From an uncultured Clostridium sp. (lineage in GTDB: Bacteria > Bacillota > Clostridia > Lachnospirales > Lachnospiraceae): a stretch of DNA of 23,003 bases. Made by a program: the position numbers and the translations under genes. Shown piece by piece: positions 7,825 through 15,104 of the stretch. The stretch spans positions 1 to 23,003 of the forward strand of contig URNT01000048.1 in the NCBI GenBank assembly GCA_900549235.1, read 5' to 3'. The notes under the pieces are model-generated. The model was given only the letters and a program-made list of their open reading frames with translations. It was not told the DNA's origin and ran no database searches. Every line of letters starts with the position of its first letter. Within the stretch, counting starts at the first letter, position 1.

Positions 7825-8958
7825 ATGAAGCACTTAAATGAAGAAGACCGCCTGTGGGCAGAGCAGGCCTATGAAAGGATCCGGGAAAAAATGTACGCCC
7901 AATGCGGGCGGATTGGGGATAAGATCCCATATATTGCCGAGGAGGGCGTATACAAAGAGGATAAGGCAGAAACAGACATTGTATGGTGGACCAACGGCTT
8001 CTGGCCGGGGATGCTCTGGCAGCTGTATCATGCAGACGGAGAGGACTGCTACCGCCAGGCGGCAGAAGGAGTGGAGAAAAAGCTGGACCGGGCCTTTGAC
8101 CTCTATACCGGCCTTCACCATGACGTAGGCTTTATGTGGCTTCACAGCGCGGTGGCAGACTGGCGTCTTACAGGAAGCGAGCGTTCCAAGGCAAGGGGCC
8201 TTCACGCCGCCCACCTTCTGGCAGGCCGCTATAATCCAAGGGGAAAATTTATCCGCTCCTGGAACAGGGACCGCTCCGGCTGGGTGATCGTAGACAGTAT
8301 GATGAATATCCCTCTTCTTTACTGGGCCAGAGACGTACTGAAGGATCCAAGATTTGAATATGTGGCCATGGACCATGCGGACACCATTATGAAATACACC
8401 GTCCGTCCTGACGGATCCTGCAATCATATCATTGTTCTGGATCCTGCCACAGGAGAGCTTCTTGAAACGCCTGGCGGGCAGGGCTATGCCTCTGGCTCCT
8501 CCTGGTCAAGAGGCCAGTCCTGGGCCATCTACGGCTTTGCCTTAAGCTGCCGCCATACAGGAAAGATGGAATATCTGGATACGGCAAAACGGGTGGCTCA
8601 CTATTTTATTTCCCAGACAGACCAGACCGGCCATGTGGCCCTGGTGGATTTCAGAGCACCAAAGGAGCCTGTTTACTGGGATTCCACCGCAGGAGTGTGC
8701 GCCGCGTGCGGACTGCTGGAGATCGCAGACCAGGTACCGGAGGCGGAAGCAGACTTTTACCGTGATGCCGCCATCCGCATCTTAAAGGCAACTGACGAGC
8801 GGTTCTGCTGCTGGGATCCTCAGAAGGATTCCATTGTCCAGATGGGCTCCGGCTCCTACGCTACCAGCCATGACCGCCATGTACCGATTGTTTACGGAGA
8901 TTATTTCTTCATAGAGGCGGTGCTGCGTCTGCTGGACAAAGACTTTCTGATCTGGTAG
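7825..8958 (+). CDS. ugl: GH88 unsaturated glucuronyl hydrolase
   Basis: A 377-aa cytoplasmic (alpha/alpha)6-barrel enzyme. It hydrates and cleaves the 4,5-unsaturated uronic acid from the non-reducing end of oligosaccharides made by polysaccharide lyases. Family blocks seen: WWTNGFWPGMLWQLYH, HHDVGFMW with D100, DSMMNIPLLYWARD with D157, and QGYASGSSWSRGQSWAIYGF. D100 and D157 correspond to the catalytic aspartates known as D88 and D149 in Bacillus UGL. There is no signal peptide. GAGGTG at 7815-7820 favours ATG 7825 over ATG 7822. Streptococcal loci pair a GH88 with a mannose-family PTS for hyaluronan or chondroitin disaccharides, and the same pairing is present here. The other neighbours (GH43, GH36, GH28-like) do not fit glycosaminoglycans. 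GH105 is the nearest alternative family. Confidence 0.92.
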   Translation: MKHLNEEDRLWAEQAYERIREKMYAQCGRIGDKIPYIAEEGVYKEDKAETDIVWWTNGFWPGMLWQLYHADGEDCYRQAAEGVEKKLDRAFDLYTGLHHDVGFMWLHSAVADWRLTGSERSKARGLHAAHLLAGRYNPRGKFIRSWNRDRSGWVIVDSMMNIPLLYWARDVLKDPRFEYVAMDHADTIMKYTVRPDGSCNHIIVLDPATGELLETPGGQGYASGSSWSRGQSWAIYGFALSCRHTGKMEYLDTAKRVAHYFISQTDQTGHVALVDFRAPKEPVYWDSTAGVCAACGLLEIADQVPEAEADFYRDAAIRILKATDERFCCWDPQKDSIVQMGSGSYATSHDRHVPIVYGDYFFIEAVLRLLDKDFLIW

Positions 8959-8968
8959 GAATGAGGAT

Positions 8969-9796
8969 ATGGTTCGATTATTGTGCATTGATATAGATGG
9001 AACGTTATTAAACAGCAAAAAAGAGCTGCCGGAGGAAAATATAGAGGCGGTCCGTTACGCCATGTCTCAGGGAGTGACGGCGGCCATTGCTTCGGGCCGT
9101 TCTGTGATCGGTATGAAGCCTTTGATGGAGGAATTGGGGACCGGAGATCGGGCGGTGTGTCTGAACGGCGCGCTGGTTCTGTGCGGAGGCAGGGCCATTC
9201 ACACTGCGGTGATGGAGGAAAGCCTGATTATGGAGGTGATCCGGCGGGCTGAGTATTATAACAGCCAGATCTTTCTGTCCTCTGCCAGCTTTAATATCAC
9301 AAACGGAAGCATTTCCAGGAGCCTTAAGGAATTGATCGATAAGGGAAGCCTGCGCTCCGATTATATTTACTGCAAGGACTATGAGGAACTGAGGCGGCTG
9401 GCCAGAGAGCACAGCGGGGAGATCTTAAAGATTGCCTTAAAAGAGGTGGATGAGGCTCATTTTAAGGAACTGAGGCAGGATCTCCTTCAGTCGGGCCTGT
9501 TTCATGTGGCAAAGTCGGATACCTGTTTTGTAGACGTAACGCCCAGGGGATGCAATAAAGCCAGTGGTGTCCGAGCTCTGGCAGAGTATCTTTCCATCCC
9601 CATGGAGCAGGTGATGTGTATTGGAGACAATGAAAATGACCTGGAAATGCTTGAGGCGGCCGGGATAGGTGTTGCCATGGGCAATGGAGCAGAAATGGCA
9701 AAGGCAGCAGCAGACTACATCACCGGTGACAATGACTCCGGGGGCTTTGCGGAGGCCATCTATCATTTTATTGGAAAAGGAAGGCAGGAAGGATGA
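8969..9796 (+). CDS. HAD-superfamily Cof-type sugar phosphatase
   Basis: A 275-aa cytoplasmic hydrolase of the Cof/YidA (HAD-IIB) type. Motif I is CIDIDGTLLNS with nucleophile D8 and acid/base D10. Motif IV is GDNENDLEMLEAAGIGVAMGNG near residues 218-239, with the Mg-binding aspartates. A cap domain lies between them. Length is typical (about 270). It starts 10 nt after GH88 and overlaps the GH43 start by ATGA, so it is translated together with the glycosidases. These enzymes remove phosphate from sugar phosphates or cofactors such as FMN and PLP. In a PTS operon, dephosphorylation of an imported sugar-phosphate is plausible, but the substrate cannot be read from sequence. Confidence 0.9.
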   Translation: MVRLLCIDIDGTLLNSKKELPEENIEAVRYAMSQGVTAAIASGRSVIGMKPLMEELGTGDRAVCLNGALVLCGGRAIHTAVMEESLIMEVIRRAEYYNSQIFLSSASFNITNGSISRSLKELIDKGSLRSDYIYCKDYEELRRLAREHSGEILKIALKEVDEAHFKELRQDLLQSGLFHVAKSDTCFVDVTPRGCNKASGVRALAEYLSIPMEQVMCIGDNENDLEMLEAAGIGVAMGNGAEMAKAAADYITGDNDSGGFAEAIYHFIGKGRQEG

Positions 9797-11382
9797 GACA
9801 GCTGATACAAAATCCAGTGCTTACAGGTTTTCACCCGGATCCCTGCATCTGCAGGGCAGAGGGAACCTACTATATGATTACCTCCACCTTTGAGTGGCTT
9901 CCGTCTGTGTCTCTTTATGAGTCCAAGGATCTGGTTCACTGGAGCTGCGCCGGAGGACTTTTAGATCAGCTGGAGCTTCGGGGGATCCCGGATTCTGCCG
10001 GGGTATGGGCTCCGGCTCTTTCCTATGATAACGGGCGGTTTTATCTGATCTACACCATCAGCCGCCAGATTGACGGATATTTTAAGGATGTGGAAAATTA
10101 TGTGGTGACAGCGGAGGACATACATGGCCCCTGGAGCGAGCCAGTGTTTTTAAATGCCTCCGGCTTTGATCCGTCTATGTTTCATGAAAATGGCCGCCAC
10201 TATGTATTAAATCCCCAGTGGGATCCCAGGCCCCTGCCGGGCCATAAAAAATTCAACGGCCTTCTGCTTCAGGAATTTGACTTTGAAAAAGGGATGACAG
10301 GCCCTGCCAGGGTGATATTTGAAGGCAGTCCCACCGGAGGGACAGAAGGCCCGCATCTGATGAAAAAAGACGGCTTTTATTATATCATTGCGGCGGAAGG
10401 AGGGACAGGACGCCACCATTCCATCTGCGTGGCCCGTTCCAGAGACCTGTGGGGGCCCTATGAGGTATCGCCTTACCATCCCCTGATTACCTCATGGGAA
10501 CAGGATACGCCTCTTAAAAAATCCGGCCATGGGAATTTTGTGGAAACAGAGCAGGGGGAGTGGTATATGACCCATCTCTGCGCCCGGTATCTAAAGAACC
10601 AGGACGTGTGTGTCCTGGGAAGGGAAACGGCTTTACAGAAGCTGGTCTGGACGGAGGATGGATGGCCCAGGATGGCCCAGGGAAGCTGTGTGCCTCTGAC
10701 AGAGGTAGAGGGGCCGGCTGAAAGCGAGTCATCTCAGCGGTCGGATTTCCCTTCGCCTCGCAGGTATCATACAGACTTCCGCCCCGGAACAGACCTTGCG
10801 CGGGAAGAATGGCTGTCTCTTAGAACACCCTTTGAAACAAAGATAGAGCTAATCAGCCAGGGCCTTCGGATGAAAGCAGGGGAATCCCTTACCTCCCTGT
10901 TTCACCAGTCACTGATAGCCAGGCGGTTTGAGAGCGTGTCCTTTACAGCAGGTACAAAAGTGAAGGCGGCACCGGTTCACTATTCCCAGACGGCGGGGCT
11001 GGTCTGCTACTATAATACGAAGGTATTTTATTACTTGTATACAGGCTTTGATGAAGCGAAACAGCAGCGGATGGTCAATATCCTGTGCAATGACAATTTT
11101 CATTTTTATGAGCCTCTTGAGGGGAAGTATATTTATCTTCCAGAGGAAGCTCAGGAGGTAGAGCTTCAGGTTCGGGTCAGCCAGGAACGGCTGCAGTTTT
11201 ACTTCAGAGCCGGAGGCGGGCCCTTATGTCCTGCAGGGCCGGTGCTGGACACAGGAATATTAAGTGATGAGCATGCAGAGGGCTGGGCTTATACAGGGGC
11301 TGTAGTGGGGATAACAGCAGTGGATCATTTTAACCGGGATATGACAGTGCTGTTTACAGATTTTTACCAGAATGAAGGATAA
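9793..11382 (+). CDS. GH43 beta-xylosidase / alpha-L-arabinofuranosidase
   Basis: A 529-aa enzyme of the two-domain GH43 xylosidase type (about 530 residues is usual). The N-terminal five-bladed propeller starts NPVLTGFHPDPCI with general base D16. GFDPSMF carries D126, the pKa-modulating aspartate, and GTEGPHLMKKDGFYYI carries acid E185. This spacing matches D15, D128 and E187 of the Geobacillus XynB3 enzyme. Residues from about 325 form the beta-sandwich that closes the pocket in this subgroup. There is no signal peptide, so it acts on imported oligosaccharides, releasing xylose or arabinose from the non-reducing end. It is coupled to the HAD gene (ATGA) and followed 12 nt later by GH36. 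Confidence 0.93.
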   Translation: MRQLIQNPVLTGFHPDPCICRAEGTYYMITSTFEWLPSVSLYESKDLVHWSCAGGLLDQLELRGIPDSAGVWAPALSYDNGRFYLIYTISRQIDGYFKDVENYVVTAEDIHGPWSEPVFLNASGFDPSMFHENGRHYVLNPQWDPRPLPGHKKFNGLLLQEFDFEKGMTGPARVIFEGSPTGGTEGPHLMKKDGFYYIIAAEGGTGRHHSICVARSRDLWGPYEVSPYHPLITSWEQDTPLKKSGHGNFVETEQGEWYMTHLCARYLKNQDVCVLGRETALQKLVWTEDGWPRMAQGSCVPLTEVEGPAESESSQRSDFPSPRRYHTDFRPGTDLAREEWLSLRTPFETKIELISQGLRMKAGESLTSLFHQSLIARRFESVSFTAGTKVKAAPVHYSQTAGLVCYYNTKVFYYLYTGFDEAKQQRMVNILCNDNFHFYEPLEGKYIYLPEEAQEVELQVRVSQERLQFYFRAGGGPLCPAGPVLDTGILSDEHAEGWAYTGAVVGITAVDHFNRDMTVLFTDFYQNEG

Positions 11383-11394
11383 AAAGGAGCACTT

Positions 11395-13602
11395 ATGATA
11401 GAAATTCTTGAACATGGCCGGACCTTTCATCTAAAGACCCGGCACACCTCCAGGATCCTCCATGTGACAGAGACCGGCCATGTGATGGATCTGTACTGGG
11501 GGAGCCGGGTAGAAGGAGATGCCTTTGGATATATGATAAAGGACATAAAAAAGGCCAGCTATCTGTGCGGCACAGACGGGGACGGCGCCTTCCGCCTGGA
11601 ACAGTATCCGGTTTTATATCCGGGCTGGGGAAATCCGGATCTCCGCTCTCCGGCCTTTTCCTTTTGTTATGAGGATGGCAGCCGGATCACAGATCTGCGT
11701 TTTGACGGCTATGAGCTCCGGCAGAAAAAGGAAAAGCTTCCCGGACTTCCCACCCTGCTGGATTCTGGAGCGGAAGCGTTCCGGCTGTTTTTAAGAGATT
11801 CTGTAAAGCAGGTATGCCTTACCCTGGAATTTGGTATATTTGAGAAATTGGATGCCATGACCCAGTCTGTCAGGGTGGAAAATAAGGGAGATCAGCCATT
11901 TACCGCAGACAGGCTGATGTCAGCCTGCGTCAGCCTTATGGAGGACGGCCTTCAGGCTGTGACCCTTACCGGAGCCTGGGGAAGGGAGTGTACCAGAAAC
12001 AGCCTTCCCCTCTGCCAGGGAATCTTCCAGACGGGAAGCACCAGAGGCGCAGGCGGCCATGGTCAGAATCCTTTTATGGCTCTGACCCAAAAGGGGCTGG
12101 AGGAGAGAGACGGGCAGATATGGGCTGTGAACCTGGTCTACAGCGGCAGCTTTCTCTGTGAGGCAGAGGTGGATATGCATCAGAATACCCGGTTCATGGC
12201 AGGAATCCAGCCGGAAGGCTTTTCGTGGAGGCTGGAGCCGGGAGAGAGCTTTTACAGCCCGGAGGCCGTTCTCATCCATTCAGACCGGGGCCTTGAAGAG
12301 ATGACCCACCGCTTTCACCGGCTCTACAGAGCCTGTCTGCTAAGGAGCCATGAGAGAAGGACGCCGCCGGTGCTGTTAAACAGCTGGGAGGCGGCTTACT
12401 TTGACTTTAATAAGGAAACCCTTCTGGCTCTGGCAAAAGAAGGGGCCAGTGCAGGGGCAGAGATGTTTGTGCTGGATGACGGCTGGTTTGGAAGGCGGAA
12501 TGGAGCCGATTCCTCCCTGGGAGACTGGACGGAAAACCGGAAAAAGCTGGGAGGCAGCTTAAAGGAGCTGGCAGAGGAGATACGGGGCCTTGGAATGGAA
12601 TTTGGCCTTTGGTTTGAACCGGAAATGGTATCGCCGGACAGCTGTCTTTACCGCAGCCACCCTGACTGGGCCATCCAGGTGCCGGGACGGAGGCCTCAGC
12701 TTGCGAGAGACCAGTTGGTGCTGGACTTAAGCCGCCGGGAAGTACAGGATTACATAATAGAAGCCGTAGACAGAGTTCTTTCCAGCGCCCCTATTACCTA
12801 TGTAAAATGGGATATGAACCGGAATATAACAGACTGGTATTCCTCCGCGCTGGGGGCCGGATGCCAGAAGGAGCTGGGACACCGGTATATCCTGGGCCTG
12901 TATCGGATACTGGAGGAACTGACAGAGAAGCACCGGAACGTGCTGTTTGAGGGCTGTGCCGGAGGAGGGGGACGCTTTGATCCGGGAATCCTCTATTATA
13001 TGCCCCAGATCTGGGCCAGCGACGATACCGATCCCATTGAGCGGCTGGAGATCCAGACGGGAACCTCCATGGTCTACCCGGCTGTATCCATGGGATGCCA
13101 TGTATCGGCAAGCCCCAATCATATGACCGGAAGGCTTAGCCCTCTTTCCGTCAGGGGGGTAACGGCTATGGAAGGAAATCTGGGGTACGAGCTGGATCTG
13201 ACGGGTCTGGCCCAGGAAGAAAAAGAGGAGATACGCCGCCAGATCCATTTTTACAAGGAAATCCGTTCTATTATACAGGAGGGCGATCTGTACCGCCTGA
13301 GGAGCGCCGGAAATGAACGTGCCTGGATGTATGTGACAGAGAACAGGGAACAGGCTGTGGTAAGCTATGTCCGTATCCTGTCCCGTCCCAATACGGTTCC
13401 GGGGCGGTTAAGGCTGTACGGCCTTGATCCCCTTTTCACCTATCAGGTACAGGATCAGGAGTCAGGAACGGCCCTGCTTCGGACCGGTTCCTCCCTGATG
13501 CACATTGGTCTGGCGCTTCCAAAGGGAACCGGCGATTTTTACGGAACACAGTATACTTTAGTGCGCTCTCGGAATCTCCCTTGCACTCATCTTTGCGGCT
13601 GA
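11395..13602 (+). CDS. GH36 alpha-galactosidase
   Basis: A 735-aa cytoplasmic retaining alpha-galactosidase that removes terminal alpha-1,6-galactose from oligosaccharides such as raffinose or galactomannan fragments. An N-terminal beta-supersandwich (to about 320) precedes the barrel, which shows FVLDDGWFGRR, LGDWTENRKKLGG and FGLWFEPEMVSPDS. Nucleophile D473 is in YVKWDMNR and acid/base D543 is in ASDDTDPIERLEIQ. The 70-residue spacing equals that of D478 and D548 in Geobacillus AgaA. AAAGGAG (11383-11389) precedes ATG 11395. The last 13 codons (from 13561, VRSRNLPCTHLCG) lie inside a 163-bp palindromic element, so the original C-terminus has probably been replaced. It lies far from the active site, so activity is likely kept. 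Confidence 0.94.
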   Translation: MIEILEHGRTFHLKTRHTSRILHVTETGHVMDLYWGSRVEGDAFGYMIKDIKKASYLCGTDGDGAFRLEQYPVLYPGWGNPDLRSPAFSFCYEDGSRITDLRFDGYELRQKKEKLPGLPTLLDSGAEAFRLFLRDSVKQVCLTLEFGIFEKLDAMTQSVRVENKGDQPFTADRLMSACVSLMEDGLQAVTLTGAWGRECTRNSLPLCQGIFQTGSTRGAGGHGQNPFMALTQKGLEERDGQIWAVNLVYSGSFLCEAEVDMHQNTRFMAGIQPEGFSWRLEPGESFYSPEAVLIHSDRGLEEMTHRFHRLYRACLLRSHERRTPPVLLNSWEAAYFDFNKETLLALAKEGASAGAEMFVLDDGWFGRRNGADSSLGDWTENRKKLGGSLKELAEEIRGLGMEFGLWFEPEMVSPDSCLYRSHPDWAIQVPGRRPQLARDQLVLDLSRREVQDYIIEAVDRVLSSAPITYVKWDMNRNITDWYSSALGAGCQKELGHRYILGLYRILEELTEKHRNVLFEGCAGGGGRFDPGILYYMPQIWASDDTDPIERLEIQTGTSMVYPAVSMGCHVSASPNHMTGRLSPLSVRGVTAMEGNLGYELDLTGLAQEEKEEIRRQIHFYKEIRSIIQEGDLYRLRSAGNERAWMYVTENREQAVVSYVRILSRPNTVPGRLRLYGLDPLFTYQVQDQESGTALLRTGSSLMHIGLALPKGTGDFYGTQYTLVRSRNLPCTHLCG

Positions 13603-13723
13603 TTTTCCGCCATCCGCACACAAATTTAATCAACGTACCTTCCAGGTACGCCTCATAAATTTGTGCACAGCTGGCAAAAAATCATCTCACAAATCTGAGC
13701 ACAAAGAGATTCCGAGAGCACAC
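13561..13723 (-). repeat. 163-bp long palindromic element (MITE-like or structured RNA)
   Basis: Left arm 13561-13639 and right arm 13645-13723 are both 79 nt and flank a 5-nt loop (TTCCA). When one arm is aligned to the reverse complement of the other with two single-base gaps, about 57 of 78 columns are identical. The terminal 18 bp differ at one position, and the innermost CGTACC/GGTACG is perfect, as is CAAATTTA/TAAATTTG. Pairing stops abruptly outside both ends. Of the 14 transition differences, 13 are of the kind that give G-U pairs only in a minus-strand RNA, which would then pair about 70 of 78 positions; hence the minus-strand call. The element covers the GH36 stop codon and much of the gap before the next gene. 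It may also act as a transcription barrier. Confidence 0.8.
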
Positions 13724-13746
13724 ATTACAAAAATGGAGGTATGAGG

Positions 13747-14661
13747 ATGATCCGGATACCAGAGCATAAAAAATTCAGAGTGATCCTCTGCAGCGACGCA
13801 AAAAATGAGGCCGACGATCAGTACGCCCTTGTCCACGCCATTTTAACAAGCCGCTTTGTGATAAAGGGCATGGTAGCCGGACATTTCCGGGAGCGGGGAA
13901 CCAATAAAAAATCCCTTGAAGAAATGGAACTTCTGGCCTGGCTGACGGGAACCTGCGGACAGTACCCCATTGTCCTGGGGGCAGATCAGAAAATGGAGTG
14001 TCTGGAGGAGCCACAGCTGAGTCCTGGCGCCAGCTTGATTGCTGAGGAGTCCATGAAGGAGGATCCACGCCCCTTATATGTGCTGAATATAGGAGCCCTT
14101 ACGGATCTGGCGGCGGCTCTTTTAGCTTATCCTCAGATCTGCAGCCGCCTGACTGCCATATGGGTAGGCGGAGGGCGGTATCCTGAGGGAAGTGAAGAAT
14201 GTAACCTGAAAAATGACCTGCTGGCGGCGAGAGCCGTATTCGCCTCAGGAGTCAGGCTGTGGCAGATTCCAAGCGGCGCCTACAAGACTACCCTGGTGTC
14301 TGTGGCAGAGCTGGCCTGCAGGGTGGCTCCTATGGGCCCTCTGGGGGCGTACCTTTACAGTCAGCTGGAAGAATTTGCCAGTAAATATATAAAAGAAAAG
14401 CCTTGGATCAACCCGGAGTGCTGGGTTCTTGGGGATTCCGGGGCAGTAGGAGTGCTTTTAGACGAACAGAAGGGCTGCTACAGAGAAATAGAAGCGCCGG
14501 ACTTTGACGGGCAGTGCCGGTATCTGCAGGTTCCCGGAAGAAAAAAGATCCGGGTCTATGACCGGCTGAACAACCGTATGATCCTGGAGGATCTGTTTGC
14601 GAAGCTGGAATTATTTGCGAAAGCCCCAAAAACAGAAAAAGGAGAAAAGAAAGATGGATAA
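13747..14661 (+). CDS. Nucleoside-hydrolase-like protein (variant motif)
   Basis: A 304-aa cytoplasmic protein of the inosine-uridine nucleoside hydrolase fold or its DUF1593-like relatives. The N-terminal metal-site block reads SDAKNEADDQYAL with D17, D23 and D24. Classic nucleoside hydrolases have DxDPGxDD; the calcium-ligand position (the second Asp) is K19 here. The pattern D-x-x-N-E-x-D-D resembles DUF1593-type members instead. Further blocks are PLYVLNIGALTDLAAALLAYP and IWVGGGRYPEGSEECNLKNDLLAA, the latter like the family GGxxxxxGNxxxxxEfN(x)xxDPEAA region. GGAGG at 13735-13739 favours ATG 13747 over 13741. It overlaps the PTS IIA gene by 8 nt. Such genes occur in glycan loci and may act on an N- or O-ribosyl-like linkage or another glycoside; the substrate is unknown. 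Confidence 0.8.
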   Translation: MIRIPEHKKFRVILCSDAKNEADDQYALVHAILTSRFVIKGMVAGHFRERGTNKKSLEEMELLAWLTGTCGQYPIVLGADQKMECLEEPQLSPGASLIAEESMKEDPRPLYVLNIGALTDLAAALLAYPQICSRLTAIWVGGGRYPEGSEECNLKNDLLAARAVFASGVRLWQIPSGAYKTTLVSVAELACRVAPMGPLGAYLYSQLEEFASKYIKEKPWINPECWVLGDSGAVGVLLDEQKGCYREIEAPDFDGQCRYLQVPGRKKIRVYDRLNNRMILEDLFAKLELFAKAPKTEKGEKKDG

Positions 14662-15076
14662 GAAAATCATACTTGTATCCCACGGAATGCTGGCATCCGG
14701 AATGTGCCATTCCGTTCAGATGATCATAGGAGAGCGGGAGGATCTGACCTTTTTTGGCATGATGCCTGGAGAGCATTACCAGCCCATGGTTGACGCAGTG
14801 GAGAGGGAAGCCGTATCCCATCCGGACACTCAGTATATCGTCATTGCCGACCTGCTGGGAGGCAGTGTCTGCAACGGTATGACCACTCTGACAGGGCATG
14901 AAAACATAAAGCTCATCGCAGGTATGAATATGGGGCTGGTCATCGGCCTTTTGCTGGAGCCGGAGGCTTTAAGCGACGGGCAGATCGAAGCTAAGATCAG
15001 AGAGGCCCAGGAGATCAATCTTCTGGTGGCTCCTGTCACCGGGGACGAAACAGACGGTGGAGAGAACTTTTTCTAA
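14654..15076 (+). CDS. PTS system mannose/fructose-family IIA component
   Basis: A 140-aa cytoplasmic phosphotransfer protein (EIIA-man fold). The N-terminus KKIILVSHGMLASGM carries the phospho-histidine H10, the same position as in E. coli ManX IIA. A second block, IADLLGGSVCNGM, is the family D-L-x-G-G-S/T-P-x-N region. It receives phosphate from HPr and hands it to the IIB encoded at 5199. AAAGGAG at 14638-14644 supports ATG 14654; a longer upstream frame has no such site. It overlaps the nucleoside-hydrolase-like gene by 8 nt. It is about 7.3 kb from the IID gene, so this PTS is split around the glycosidases, but no second IIB, IIC or IID is seen. Confidence 0.92.
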   Translation: MDKKIILVSHGMLASGMCHSVQMIIGEREDLTFFGMMPGEHYQPMVDAVEREAVSHPDTQYIVIADLLGGSVCNGMTTLTGHENIKLIAGMNMGLVIGLLLEPEALSDGQIEAKIREAQEINLLVAPVTGDETDGGENFF

Positions 15077-15104
15077 AAAAGTGAAAGGAAAGGCAGATTG
15101 TATA

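Noticed and set aside
7834..8427. Minus-strand 197-codon frame opposite GH88
   Set aside because: Antisense shadow of conserved GH88 motifs with no ribosome binding site or family match.
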